A stretch of DNA of 64,000 bases from contig JACCGJ010023559.1 of assembly GCA_013407085.1 (NCBI GenBank), positions 124,001-188,000 of the forward strand, given 5' to 3'. Position 1 is the first letter of the stretch. Each line of letters opens with the position of its first letter. Position numbers and translations under genes: made by a program. Origin of the DNA: Atriophallophorus winterbourni (Eukaryota; Platyhelminthes; Trematoda; Plagiorchiida; Microphallidae). This document shows positions 12,874-23,159 of this stretch, in pieces. The notes beneath the pieces are model-generated. The model made no database searches. It worked only from the letters and a program-made list of their open reading frames with translations, and was not told the DNA's origin.

Positions 12874-15800
12874 ATATTGAGGCACCTCATGCAGCTAGAA
12901 AAATGTCCTGCATTGTCTGGTATGATGGAAAAATAGTCGTTAGGAGAAACGTGTGAAGTTGCTCAATAAAGTTACATAAACGGAATGTAGGGTGGAATTA
13001 CTACGCATAAATATATCCAGTTTGTTCATAAAAATCCTTCCGCTAGATGATTGTAGAACATCTGTCAGTAGGGAGTTTCATAAGAAACAAACGCGCACCG
13101 AATAGAAGAACCGACGACAATTCTGGTTAGAATTTGGAATATCAAATGTCAGTGGGAGTTTACGTGTGGTATGGCTTAACCGGGGGCGAAATAGATGCCT
13201 CAGAGGATGCATATTTGAGTTCATTATTATATAAGTTAGAATTAGATCCAATCGAGCCAGTCTGCGAGGCAATGAAGCAAATTAAAATGCATGAGTCGAT
13301 TCTCATATGGTAGGTCGCGGAAAAACCAACCATTTTAGTTGCTCTGAGATAAATCCTCTCGAGTAGCTTGATATCATTTTGTAGCAATAGTGCCCAAGCT
13401 TGCACCGAGTAATCCATCACTGGGTTAATATACGTATTTATGAGCATGGGGAATGTTTCACGGGAAAAACGTCCGAATATACGCCGAAGCATACCAAGCA
13501 TGCGGCTAGCTCGGTTGTACACTGCTTCGCATAGCATGCTATTCTTAGGAATTCCACTAATCCATACGCAGAGGTCCTTTTCTTTTGTTGTCCATTTAAA
13601 TTGTTGCTATCCAAGGTTGTAGGAGAATGAGAAATCTTTACGTATAACTGCAACATTTTGCACTTTCTGAAGTTGAATGGAAGCTTTCTTTCGCGTTGAC
13701 CAGCTTTTCAATATATCCATATCGCTTTGTATGCGTAAACAGTCCACGCTTGACGTGATTCGCGTTCAGAATTTAGCATCATCCACAAAGAGAACCATTT
13801 TGGCTGTGAAAATATTCAGAAGGTCGTTGATGCAGACCAAAATTAGCACCGGACTAAGTACGAAACCTTGTAGGACATAGCTCAAAAGCCAAACAAATAA
13901 ATAGAAAGAAACAGTGACAATCAGCTCCAGATTTAAGCGGAACTTCTAATAGAAATTTCAATACAGTCATAACCATATACTCACGTCTTTTACTTCATAT
14001 TCTTTTAGTTATCGTCGATTTGAAACCTCCCGATCTGATCAATTTGAGTGAAGTTATCACATGTGCACGGTTTCACCGTTCTCTCTGCAACCAATTCGCT
14101 TATTCGACTAGTAGAGGTTGCATACGCATTTGTGACTTGCGGATAAGTCCTAATTGTGATAACCACGTACTCGGTAAGTTACATTATGCTAATCAACATT
14201 CAAAATGATGAACGATTCATCTGATCTTATTATTAACTGTGTTCTGACCCACAGAATTCGAAGATCCGGATCATTATGAGTATTTGGGCTTTTTGAGCAA
14301 CATTGTGCTAAACATATCTGATTTCCGATTCTCCAATAATGACCAGTATATCCTGGCTCGGGACTATCTCGCTCTTAAAGGTAAGCCAAATAAACTGTAT
14401 ATACAACCGGGTGAAATTTATTTAACAAACGGTAGTTCTAGTTCGATACAAAGGTCAAAATTGGTGCAACTTAGAAATAGTTTATACATTTGCGATTTCG
14501 AGGATAAATCCTCATTTGCAAATTGAAATTTAGCTTCGATAGAAGCTTCTTCTTGTACTTGAAATATGCTAATTATAGTCTTTATTTAGGCTAAGTATCG
14601 CTCAAGTTTTAATTTACTCTCGATAAATTCACTCGATAGATATTTAAGTTAACAAGCGTATTAGAAGAACGTTGCAGCAGACCTCTTGTTAAACCACAAC
14701 TGATGTAAATAGACAGCTTTAAAAGCGATATAAAATTTTTAGACAGAAAATGTCACTCTATTTAAACATGCATCTTGAAGCCTGAAGTTAAATCTCGTTT
14801 AAGTTGCTGCCCTTAGTACGTCATTGGTGTCAATAATACCATTGAAAGCGAAATAAAAACAGTAATTACAATATCATAAATGGGAAGCAACATGTTCCAG
14901 TGGTTTTGGTACTATTGTGGACCAAAATAGTTCAAGATTATTCAGTATTATTTTGCGCCTCGACAACGTCTGTCTGCAACGGTAAACCGTAGAAGATACA
15001 GTTGATTGCCCTCTACCCATTTCATTTTCAAAATGGATGCCCACAACAGCTCCTAACATTATCAATCAAGCAAATACTTCGCGGTGGTAGTGCTTCCATT
15101 TAGACATGAGAGATTATTAGATTATCTTATTTTAACATAAGTAAATAGGCAATCAGGTGAAAGTTTGAGAAAAACGTTTTCTGGTTGTTGCACTATACCG
15201 CAACAAAATACAGATTCTCTTGGTAGAATAATACAACACGACCATCGCATCAACAGATTGTTGGAGGATCATTTTTCAATAAATGCATCCATGCAGGCGC
15301 TACCTCGTAGTAGAACGTATAAGTCAATAACCAAGTCTACGTGAGGACAGAGCTGAGAGTTCGATTTTTTAATAATTTCATTCCACAAGATTTATGTACC
15401 CACAGGCAAAAATGTGTTTGAAAGCGTCTGATTGACCAGAAAAATGTTGGCACCACTACAGGTAAGCCCGTATTTAGAATGCGTCTTCAACAGAATTTAA
15501 TTACTTGAAAACCAGGCGCTTAAAACTGGAGATAGTTCCACATATCTCAGAAGCTATATGAATAATTATGCATCGTTAGCGAATGACGTCCCGGCACGCA
15601 TTTCTAAGGCGACCGTAGCTTTCCGCGACCTGGGCCACCTTTGGCGTCACAAAGGACTGTCTCTGTTACTCAAAGGTAGAGTCTATAAAGCGGTAGTTGG
15701 GGCTGTATTATTGTATGAGTGCAATACGTGAACCTTAAGTAAAGAGCACATTCGGCGTCTCCAAGTATTTGACAACCGATGTCTCCGCAGCATATTTGGA

Positions 15801-18800
15801 GTTAGCTGGTACTGTCACATATGCAACGATTCTCTCCAAAATAATTCTTCGGTAGTAATGTTGATACTGAGAAATAGATCAAACTGCATGGGTTACGCTG
15901 GTTGAGCCACTTTTTAAGGAGGCCCTGACCACCGACATCCGAACGGATTTTTTGCGACGCTATATATCGATTGGAGAGAATCTCAAAGTGGCCAAAATGT
16001 CGCACGACATAGGCAGCTAAAGAACCTTACTAATAACCTGTCTGAAGTCAGCACAGCACGTCTTCTGTGTTGGGTCCACGAGATCATATATCACAGTGGT
16101 TAGTTACGATTCAGGTTATGTCCTAAAACAGTGTTCAGTGGTGATCTTGCACTAAGCGTCACTCTAGAGTGTTTGTTAACTTTGCATGTTGTCAAGTGAA
16201 GTGACGAAAAAATTGTTATGATGTACAGCAATGAAAACCGCAAGGAAGCTCTCATGCTGATGTAACTCTACTCGTTCACGGAACTGGATTTAATGCATGT
16301 TCCATTCGAGTTGTAGGCAACTCATCCCAGGTTGTTTGCGCTTACCCTTCAAGTCCCACCCTTGCCCATCTTTTATGCTTTTACTATTTTCACGTTTGTA
16401 TGGTAGTTAAGCATTCGGTACATGCTATCGGTGTAATACTGCCTCCGATGATTTTAATTATGACAGTTGAGCTAGACAGTTCCTGCTAGGACATTTCATT
16501 TGTGGTATGTTAGGAAATGCTTCGATATTCGTATACATCTGCTTGACAGTATTCTTCTTACATACTCAATTTAAAATCGGTGATAGCCGGCAATATATTT
16601 ATAATCGATCTCGATGCTATTATGATCGGCTAGTTTTAGTTGTATGTGTTCCGTGAATGTATCGCCTACGGAACCGAAATGAACCAGATTAACCGTGATG
16701 AATGCCAGTAAACCATTTGGTATACTGGCTGGTGTCCTTTATATCACAGACAAAATAATTATTCAATGCAGGTTGTGTATTAATAAAGAGCCATTGGTGA
16801 TACTCATTTAGTCTGCTTTCCTGCAGGCATCAGAACCGGTCACTACAGTTACGACAAACGAATGCGTCATCAGCGCTAAAATACTGCCAAATTGTTTTGC
16901 CACGAATGAGCTTGATAAAAACTACACGAAACCATTAATTATTATGGTAAACTAACCACAACACTGCGCTTCATTCCAGCATTCAAAAGACGTTGTACAG
17001 TTCAAATTGGGAATCGAATAGATGGTAATAAAACGAAGACAAAATCAGTTTCTTAGAGCCAATAATATATGATCTTAACGCAAGTAATATAGTGAAGATC
17101 TGGACATGTTTGATGTCCAGAAACCACCTTAGTGTTGTAATGCCATATGCTAACAAAATAATTTTGGCTTACGAAACCTTAATGATCTTTTGCGTCATAA
17201 ATCAAGTTTCAATCGCGTCCAAGACTATTGCGGTGAATAAGATCATCGTATACTTTCCAATAAATACGATCGATTTTCGATACTAATCGAAATGCTCGAA
17301 CACAGCTCCGCATGAACAAATCGATCGGATTAGCACAAAAGGTTTGCACTCAGCAGAAAAGCATCCTAACCTAATTACGAAAGTGTTCTCTCTGATTTGA
17401 AATTTGTTGAGATCAAAAGAGACCATTAGTGCAACCCAAATTTTATTGTAACCACAATAATATGCATGGGGCGAACTCGTAGATTGTGCGATGGAGTTAA
17501 ATCAGTGACACCCAACCAAATTTATTGCCATTTGGGTCGTCTAACAAACCAACATCAGATAAGAGAACCAGGAAACCTCAAGGATTAACGATATCTTGAT
17601 TTAATATATCAATACGTTTTCCAAATAAACCGAAAGACCGGTTATGTGTTGTCTGTGTGAAAATTATGCTCTAGTTCCTCTATTCATTTCTTTCCTTATC
17701 ACAAAACAGTGTGGGATTTGCGGATGAACGAAATGCCATGCGAAATCTACGATGTCCATGACGCACTGAAAAGTCATTTGGTCGCACTCTACGAGAACGA
17801 TGCCCTTTTTGATAAATTCATGTGCGCTTGGTCTAGCGACGACCGGTGAGCGATTTTGGAAATACAAATGACCTTGAAAGCTGAATGGATCGCAATATAA
17901 CGTATAGTAAAATAAAAACTTAAGAGATGATATATTGTGGTACTCACATCCCCATCCTTACACTTTTATGAGCGCCTGGAGTGCTTGGCCTGGAATCACT
18001 TTGTGATTCTGTATTTCAACATTATGGTTCTTTGTAAAAACCTTATACAACAGTGGCATACAAGTATAACGTTGTTTGGGAGATAATAGTTCTAACTTCG
18101 AAGTCAACCTCTAGAAAATGGGGATAATTAGATAAGAGGATATTTATTGCGCTATATGGGTACTTTGTTAGGAATATGTTCGCTCACATTCTTAGGACAA
18201 CGTTTTGTAATTATGTAGAAACGATTTGTCCCTATCTGCAGAATAGAACAGAAGAAAATCGATACTTTGCACTGCTTATAACTTTGACAGTATTTAGTGT
18301 CTGTCGGAGAGTGAATATGTGATCAAAATATCCATTTTCATTCGTTTATTAAAAATGTTTGCTATTTTAAATTCACCTCAAAACTGTGGAGTCTGGACAA
18401 GTCCATCAGGAACAGCTGCTCATTGAGTCAATGCAGGAGCCGATTTCTGCTTTGATAAGCAATATCAAATTAATCGGTCATATTTCACAGATACACAGTA
18501 CAAAGCAATAGGTTGGCTGATGCCGTCCAGCTAAATTGATTATTAAATTACTCAGCCCAACGAACCTAGTGACTCTGATTCGTGATTAAAATGCCGCTAT
18601 TTTTTTGCAATTGTCTCGCTGAAGCCAAGTTTACTAGAGACCCAAAAGCTGAAATAGGTTTCGTAAGTTGGTTGCCGTACCGGCTACCCCTGAGTCAACC
18701 ACCAGCTTCACTTTGTGAGAAAATGCTACACTTGATGGATTTCCGAAGATGTCCTTCTACCGTATGCCGCGAATCTGGAGGAAAACATTACCTTCCTTCC

Positions 18801-21800
18801 AGAAATCTAACCGTATCACTAGGGATAGATTGAGACCAAGAAATATTACCGCCACATGCCTACTCCGCGGCATTTTTTGCATAACAGTCTGACGCATTTC
18901 ATTTATTTGTGCTTTGTCGGGTACCACTTCGAGCTGACGGCATTTCTAGAAAAGAATTTTAATGCGAATCTAAAGATGATGAGTACGTGCTAAGAATTTA
19001 AGCAAGCGATTTAATTCTCTAGCACCAGAAATCAACCAAATTAAGAAAGGCTACGGTTGCTTTGAAAATGGACTGCTATTAGTACGACTATGCAAAAAGG
19101 TGAAGCAGAATAAACGAAAGTCCAGCACACTATTGCGCTTTGTCTAAATGCATTGCCGCTAATGGTATGTGATGTGCACAGGGATGTAAAAAGCGTTCAC
19201 AATTGTTTGTACGCTGAGCATCCAGGCCAAATGCACCACCTATCATTGTCTCTTAAACATCTGATCGACCAAGTTGAGCATGTATATACCCAGGTATGAT
19301 AATGGTACTTGAACCGCAAGAGTTTGCTAAGTTCATCAAAATGTATCGATATGCTAACTCATTTCGCTGGACTAGAGGACTACGATATGACATTGAGTTC
19401 GGCCAATGTTATGTGAAGGAAGTGCGATAGCAGGCACAATGTTCGCAAATTTTTAAACAATATACTTCAAATTTAGTTCAGATAAAAAATAAATAAAATA
19501 AATGAACTAGAAAAAGAAAGCTTGTAATGGATCGGTTAGAGCAGCTTGTTGGTAACGATTCGCTTCAGACAGAGCAACTTCGTCAGACCAAGGGTGTCAG
19601 TACGAACAAGAATAAGATTTAAAATGCTTTTACCTGAAACCGAATAAGCAAGCTGTTCGTATCTGAACATAAACTACACAATTACAGGATTACATAGCAT
19701 GCAGGGAAATGTATCAATTGATCTAATCTAATCCGCCTATCTTAGGTATGTATGTATGAAAGCACAAGCCTGATCCAGGCAAAGTGCCGCACAGTCAGAG
19801 ACTGTACGTGGGCTAAGATACTGTCAGGTTACCCTGGCCTAGACAGATACGAGAAATAAAATAGAAATGGTAGTGAGACTACAGCGTGTTTCAGCATGCA
19901 GCTCACTACGGGTGGCCAATCTTAGGTAACTTAGTGTTGGCCATGTAAATGCAATTTAAAGCTGAACCCAGAAAAATTTCCGCGTTGAAAACTGAATTCC
20001 ACTAGAAACTAGTTGCCAACTGGTCAGAGAGTTTATCAGGCGTATGACCAACACGCTTACAAGTTAAAACATCACCACAACAATGTCCCTCACCTGATCT
20101 CGCCGGTTGTCACTCCGATTTGATTTTCCCTCGATTTCGAGTCAATCGGCCCTTGCCACGTTTGACCGGCCTTGACAAATGACGACGGACGTTGCCCATT
20201 TGCACCTGTTTCGGAAGATTTTATCGCTTGAACCATTTTCATGCAATTTTTTTTGAAACTCGAATCATCGCGGATTTGCGATCGTTGCCGTTATTTTTCC
20301 GGTGCTTCCTGACCTGCGTTGTGCCAGAGGGTGATGCGATCAAGAATAGAAGGTAAAACCATTGCTACTCATATCAGGAATTAGTCCTCGGCCTTTTCAG
20401 CAATCGACCTTAAAGTAATATGTGAATCCATGTTAGTGCGTTATTGCATGTAAGGCATCTCCAAACATTTTCAGTCAACGTTGCACCTACGTGCCATGAT
20501 GTGATGCAATCGGGATTTTCACTGATAGCAAAGATTAGTCACCGCAATGGTGAAGTCATGATTCGATTGTATTGGAAGGCAGTTCATGAGAATTTTAAAA
20601 TAAGGTTTCTTTTCGTTTAGTCTTTCTTACACAATAATTTGCAATAAATTACTGTAACCAGCAATAATCGATGCTCAACTTATGTATTCAATACATTATT
20701 TTTCAGCTATATATCTACTGGGACTTACTCGAATATGATTCGCATGATTGATCGTTACACCCACAACAAATACCTGCTGGAACTGAAGGAGTTTGAGCGG
20801 TCTGAATCTCCAGATTCTGATTATATCGTCTGTAGACCGGTGCGATTCAAACCGTCTATAAAATTACCAACGAAAACGTTTATTTGCCCCGGTGACGCGA
20901 TTGGTGAGAAAATCGGTTTGAGTACCATCTGTGTGGCGTCAACAGACACGATAGTTTCGCTGGAGAAAGAATTTATGGACGACAGCAGCAGCAGTGATTT
21001 GAGTGCTGCTTGTCGTGCAGCATCTTCAGAATCGGATGAAAATGAACGGAAGCTGACGATAGTGCTTTCCGATACAGAAGAGCCAGATGAAAGAACAGTG
21101 ACTTCACCCTCCGAGCCCAAACGTAGTCGAACGTCGCCCAAAATAGAAGATGAAGATAAACAGGACATTACGTTGACGAGTTTAAATGATCCTGATGCAT
21201 TGAATACAGTCGCTACAGCCACATATTGCTTCGACGAAGAAGAATGCGTACGCGCTAATAACATACAGGAACATTCCGGCGAGGAAGTTGAAAATAATCA
21301 AACAGCAAATTTGGGTCACTTGACAGAAAACGAAATTGCACCCGAGACTGAATGCCCTGAAAATTCAGCAGCACCTGACGAAGGAAATGAGGAGATGCAA
21401 ACTGCCCAAACAAAAGTAAAAAGAAAAAGAGTTCGGAAGCAAGATCTTGTCAAGTGCCAAAACCGAGAAGCCGAAGAGACAGAGAATCCGGAAGATATTC
21501 AAAAAGCCGACAGGGAATGTAAGGTTTCAATGGTTGGCGGAAAATTCTTCAAAGATGGGGTTTTGATTCCAGACATGCATGTGCTCGAGTGCAATCAGCC
21601 TATGCTACGGATGCTCTGGCATCCAAAATTAACGCGGATTACTGCATTGTCTGATAAACAAATATTTGTGCTACGTGATAAACCATCGGAATCCGATTTT
21701 ATCCCGAGTCCTAGTGACCTGGAATCCATTTCACCTGGTGAAACTCCAAGCGAACTGGAGCCATTAGAAGAGTTGCTGCCATTATCACCAAGCTTACTGC

Positions 21801-21916
21801 CGATGAATTCTGATACGGGGATTGTACCAGAAGTCGCAGAATCTATAGAAATAGAAACGGCAATACGAACTAATCTGATTTCAAGACCCCAAGATTCGAA
21901 TGAATCTGACACTTGA
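9267..21916 (+). CDS. PPP2R2: Divergent PP2A regulatory subunit B (B55/PPP2R2 family), 5' end not found
   Basis: This is a WD40 beta-propeller subunit that would direct the PP2A catalytic/scaffold dimer to substrates. Joined exons 9267-9326, 9360-9457, 9514-9661, 12236-12577, 14009-14173, 14255-14380, 17710-17845 and 20707-21916 keep one open frame of about 760 codons after a split first codon. Family signatures appear in order: SQIKDAYEDDDII, MEFNQTGEFLAIGDRKGR, VDEKINAICWLPE, DKTIRLWR, FDDVRINMWNF, SEVITCARFH, SRGCIRICDLR, ARDYLALKVWDLRMNEMP, LYENDALFDKF and STGTYSNMIRMIDRYT. B55 proteins are usually near 450 residues; this one is longer because the last exon carries an acidic Ser/Glu-rich insertion before the final blade (MLRMLWHPK, then KQIFVLRDK) and a tail of about 75 residues. 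Divergence suggests a specialised paralogue. The initiating exon must lie upstream of 9267. Family assignment is firm; paralogue status is inference. Confidence 0.93.
9327..9359 (+). other. 33 bp micro-intron in B55
   Basis: The stretch starts GTGAGG and ends CACAG. It contains an in-frame TAA, so reading through would stop the protein. Removing it joins DDDII to ASSFTCMEFNQTGEF, exactly the family spacing. Confidence 0.88.
9360..9457 (+). CDS. PPP2R2: B55 exon b
   Basis: Encodes the first WD strand pair (MEFNQTGEFLAIGDRKGR, ISIYRNIDS). Donor GTAAGT begins at 9458, phase 0. Confidence 0.9.
9458..9513 (+). other. 56 bp short intron in B55
   Basis: Runs from GTAAGT to ACATAG between two well-matched B55 exons, phase 0. 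Confidence 0.85.
9514..9661 (+). CDS. PPP2R2: B55 exon c
   Basis: Encodes SHDPGFDPSRSIRVDEKIN followed by AICWLPESSATRSLLSANG, matching the SHEPEFDYLKSLEIEEKIN region of B55. It ends in phase 1 with donor GTTTGT; the next exon completes the codon. Confidence 0.9.
9722..9745. repeat. (TA)n microsatellite
   Basis: About twelve TA units in B55 intron 3. Confidence 0.9.
10380..11760 (-). mobile_element. LINE fragment in B55 intron 3
   Basis: Minus strand pieces in order: endonuclease (11759-11541: VAVTETWFQPYMTDAELSIP, RLRSGGGVAVYFM), RT fingers (11348-11106: HWKAGMITPIYKCGSRSDTA, NYRPVALLPVFSKLMERIV), palm (10918-10718: LPLLVYVNDIVEDIGCNLIL then FADY in place of FADD), thumb (from 10740 down). 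Internally deleted and frameshifted; antisense to B55. Confidence 0.82.
12092..12130. repeat. (TA)n microsatellite
   Basis: About 19 TA units, 105 bp upstream of B55 exon d. Confidence 0.95.
12236..12577 (+). CDS. PPP2R2: B55 exon d
   Basis: Acceptor ATTCAG, then DKTIRLWR. The middle, roughly 60 residues (basic, Arg-rich here), replaces the variable loop of B55. The end, HILRINGMALNSDQETFISF followed by DDVRINMWNF, is strongly conserved. Donor GTAAGC, phase 1. Confidence 0.92.
12806..12877. repeat. Interrupted (TA)n microsatellite
   Basis: Three TA runs broken by TT steps; it generates a spurious Tyr-Ile ORF on the minus strand. Confidence 0.95.
13070..13890 (-). mobile_element. LINE RT fragment in B55 intron 4
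   Basis: Minus strand: GFVLSPVLILVCINDLLNIF then MVLFVDDAKF (13870-13770), the RT motif B/C region, followed by the thumb RMLGMLRRIFGRFSRETFPM, LINTYINPVMDYSVQAWALL and ERIYLRATKMVGF (13537-13300). Several stops; 5' and 3' truncated. Confidence 0.82.
14009..14173 (+). CDS. PPP2R2: B55 exon e
   Basis: Encodes VIVDLKPPDLINLSEVITCA and then RFHRSLCNQFAYSTSRGCIR and ICDLR, the conserved fourth to fifth blade region. Acceptor CTTTTAG, donor GTAAGT, phase 1 on both sides. Confidence 0.93.
14255..14380 (+). CDS. PPP2R2: B55 exon f
   Basis: Encodes FEDPDHYEYLGFLSNIV and then LNISDFRFSNNDQYILARDY, matching the F.[27 protein letters not shown] region. Acceptor CCACAG, donor GTAAGC. Confidence 0.93.
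14381..15460. other. B55 intron without recognised elements
   Basis: The first part of the 3.3 kb intron after exon f. Scattered short ORFs but no motif that I recognise; probably old repeat sequence. Confidence 0.4.
15470..16120 (+). mobile_element. RTE-type LINE C-terminal fragment
   Basis: Translation shows YLRSYMNNYASLANDVPARI, TVAFRDLGHLWRHKGLSLLL, KGRVYKAVVGAVLLYECNT and EHIRRLQVFDNRCLRSIFGV, the region after the RT palm of RTE elements (SR2-like in schistosomes). One TGA interrupts near 15729. Related pieces lie at 27490, 31060 and 33210 (minus). Confidence 0.82.
16130..17709. other. B55 intron, nothing recognised
   Basis: AT-rich non-coding sequence up to exon g. No ORF with family motifs, no RNA gene seen. 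Confidence 0.4.
17710..17845 (+). CDS. PPP2R2: B55 exon g
   Basis: Encodes VWDLRMNEMPCEIYDVHDAL and LYENDALFDKFMCAWSSDD, matching [20 protein letters not shown] and LYENDCIFDKFECCWNGSD. Donor GTGAGC, phase 2. Confidence 0.93.
17936..18085 (+). repeat. Dispersed repeat B, copy 2
   Basis: CTTGGCCTGGAATCACTTTG, AACATTATGGTTCTTTGTA and GGCATACAAGTATAACG match the copies at 7880 and (inverted) 35440-35650. Confidence 0.75.
18100..19740. other. B55 intron with unassigned decayed sequence
   Basis: An 83-codon open stretch at 18582-18833 and broken reading frames at 18990-19440 look like remains of a transposon but carry no motif that I can name. Confidence 0.3.
19745..19935 (-). mobile_element. 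SINE A copy 1
   Basis: Inverted copy of the ~230 bp repeat best seen at 29850-30080. It opens (plus strand) with the tail TATGTATGTATGAAAGCACA, then GCCTGATCCAGGCAAAGTGC, and runs to AGCATGCAGCTCACTAC. It lacks the distal 5' part. Confidence 0.8.
20090..20360 (+). repeat. Dispersed repeat D, copy 1
   Basis: CGGTTGTCAC...GATTTG, CCCTCGATTTCGAGTC and CGTTATTTTTCCGGTGCTTC recur in divergent form at 26290-26600 and 57930-58270. Confidence 0.55.
20707..21916 (+). CDS. PPP2R2: B55 last exon with acidic insertion and extended tail
   Basis: The exon begins YISTGTYSNMIRMIDRYT (family: MTGSYNNFFRMFDRNT). In usual B55 proteins a short loop leads from here to the C-terminal HTAWHP...IFQDK strand. Here roughly residues 70-270 of the exon are an insertion rich in Ser, Glu and Asp, with runs such as DDSSSSDLSAAC, SDTEEPDERT and SGEEVENN and a basic patch VKRKRVRKQD that could be a nuclear localisation signal. 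The final strand is recognisable as MLRMLWHPKLTRITALSDKQ and IFVLRDK. About 75 residues of Ser/Pro/Glu-rich tail follow to the TGA at 21914-21916. The reading frame is unbroken, which argues for a functional protein. Confidence 0.92.
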
Positions 21917-22111
21917 TGCATTCAGTGACGTTCTTCAAGATTTCATCCTCCTTATTTTATTTTACCACTAGAGATCGATCGTTTTTACTCAAGATTAAAT
22001 AATATTTTTGCGATTTCCTTTGCATTTGATTTTAAAAATTCCGTTTATTCTGGAGTACCTATCAAAGGGATAAAAAATTGTTACTCGGAACTAAAGACCA
22101 ATTATAAAATG

Positions 22112-22179
<68 letters not shown>

Positions 22180-22335
22180 TACGAGCGTTCATGACATGCA
22201 GAATTTGCGGCGCATAATTTCCGAAAAAGAGCAATATTTCAAAAAGCTAACTACTCATGAGTAGGATAATGTTGTTAGCCTCCTTTGGTCGATGTCGATC
22301 ATCGATGTACATCACAATCGAATGAATTTCATGTT
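21917..22335. other. B55 3' flank with (AT)n(TG)n tract
   Basis: Probable 3' UTR, then a composite (TA)n/(TG)n tract at 22111-22180. Confidence 0.6.
22111..22180. repeat. (TA)n(TG)n compound microsatellite
   Basis: About 23 TA/AT units followed by about ten TG units. Confidence 0.95.
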
Positions 22336-22339
22336 TTAC

Positions 22340-23150
22340 AGCTTTTGGAATGACTAAACTGTCCGATTCGGGAGAAACAATCTCTCCCACAGCGCTGGCA
22401 ACGATGGTCAGAACTCTGTTGTAGGGCGTCAGTTACACGCCGGCGGCGTGATCTGCGTTCAGCAGCCAAGAGCTGTATCTGCTCCGCCCCAGCTTGCAGA
22501 CGACGCTTTACACAATGCCTCCAAAGTGATCAGTCAAGAGCAATTTCTTCCCAGCTCGCAGGGTCAATGCCAAGAGATTTCATATCTCTTTTACAAACAT
22601 TTTGTACCACAAGTGCGGTCTGCTCAATGGTCGACTTACTAATTGCAACTCACCATAGAGTAGATCTTTCGGAATACGACCATTTTCCATTCTATAGACA
22701 TGACCAAGCCAGCGCAGGCGGCGCTGACGTAATAAGGTGAACATACTCTGTAGACCAGCTTTTGAAAGCACTTCAGCGTTAGTCACTCTGTCCATCCACG
22801 ATATGTTCAAGATACGACAGATGCTTGGTAGATGGAAAGCATTCAGCTTCCGTTCATGTCTTGCGTGGGTGGTCCAGGTTTCGCTGCCGTACAGTAAAGC
22901 ATTTAGTACGCACGCGTTGTATACCATCATCTTTGTCTTTAAAGTCAGCTTGCGGTTACCCCAAACACGAGAGTTCAATCGTGACAAAATGACAGCTGCT
23001 CTGCCAATCCATTTATCAATCTCCGTGTCTTGCGAGAGGTTATCCTCAATGGTTGAACCAAGATATGTGAAATAATGTACTGGTTCAAGCTGAGTAGGAT
23101 AACAAGTACGTAATTTAGGGTTACATATATTGGGGCAGCAGATAAATGAC
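22340..23150 (-). mobile_element. LINE C-terminal fragment (RTE-like)
   Basis: Open for about 190 codons (23152-22580): VHYFTYLGSTIEDNLSQDTE, WIGRAAVILSRLNSRVWGNR, LKTKMMVYNACVLNALLYGS, ETWTTHARHERKLNAFHLPS and LRQRRLRWLGHVYRMENGRI. This is the region after the palm that ends in the WLGH signature. The RT palm is missing. It sits between the convergent B55 and MECR genes. Confidence 0.85.
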
Positions 23151-23159
23151 ATGATAATT

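Noticed and set aside
12696..12890. Tyr-Ile-rich ORF on the minus strand
   Set aside because: It is the translation of a (TA)n microsatellite.
20821..21264. Minus strand Ser-rich ORF of 147 codons
   Set aside because: It is the shadow of the acidic insertion of the B55 last exon.
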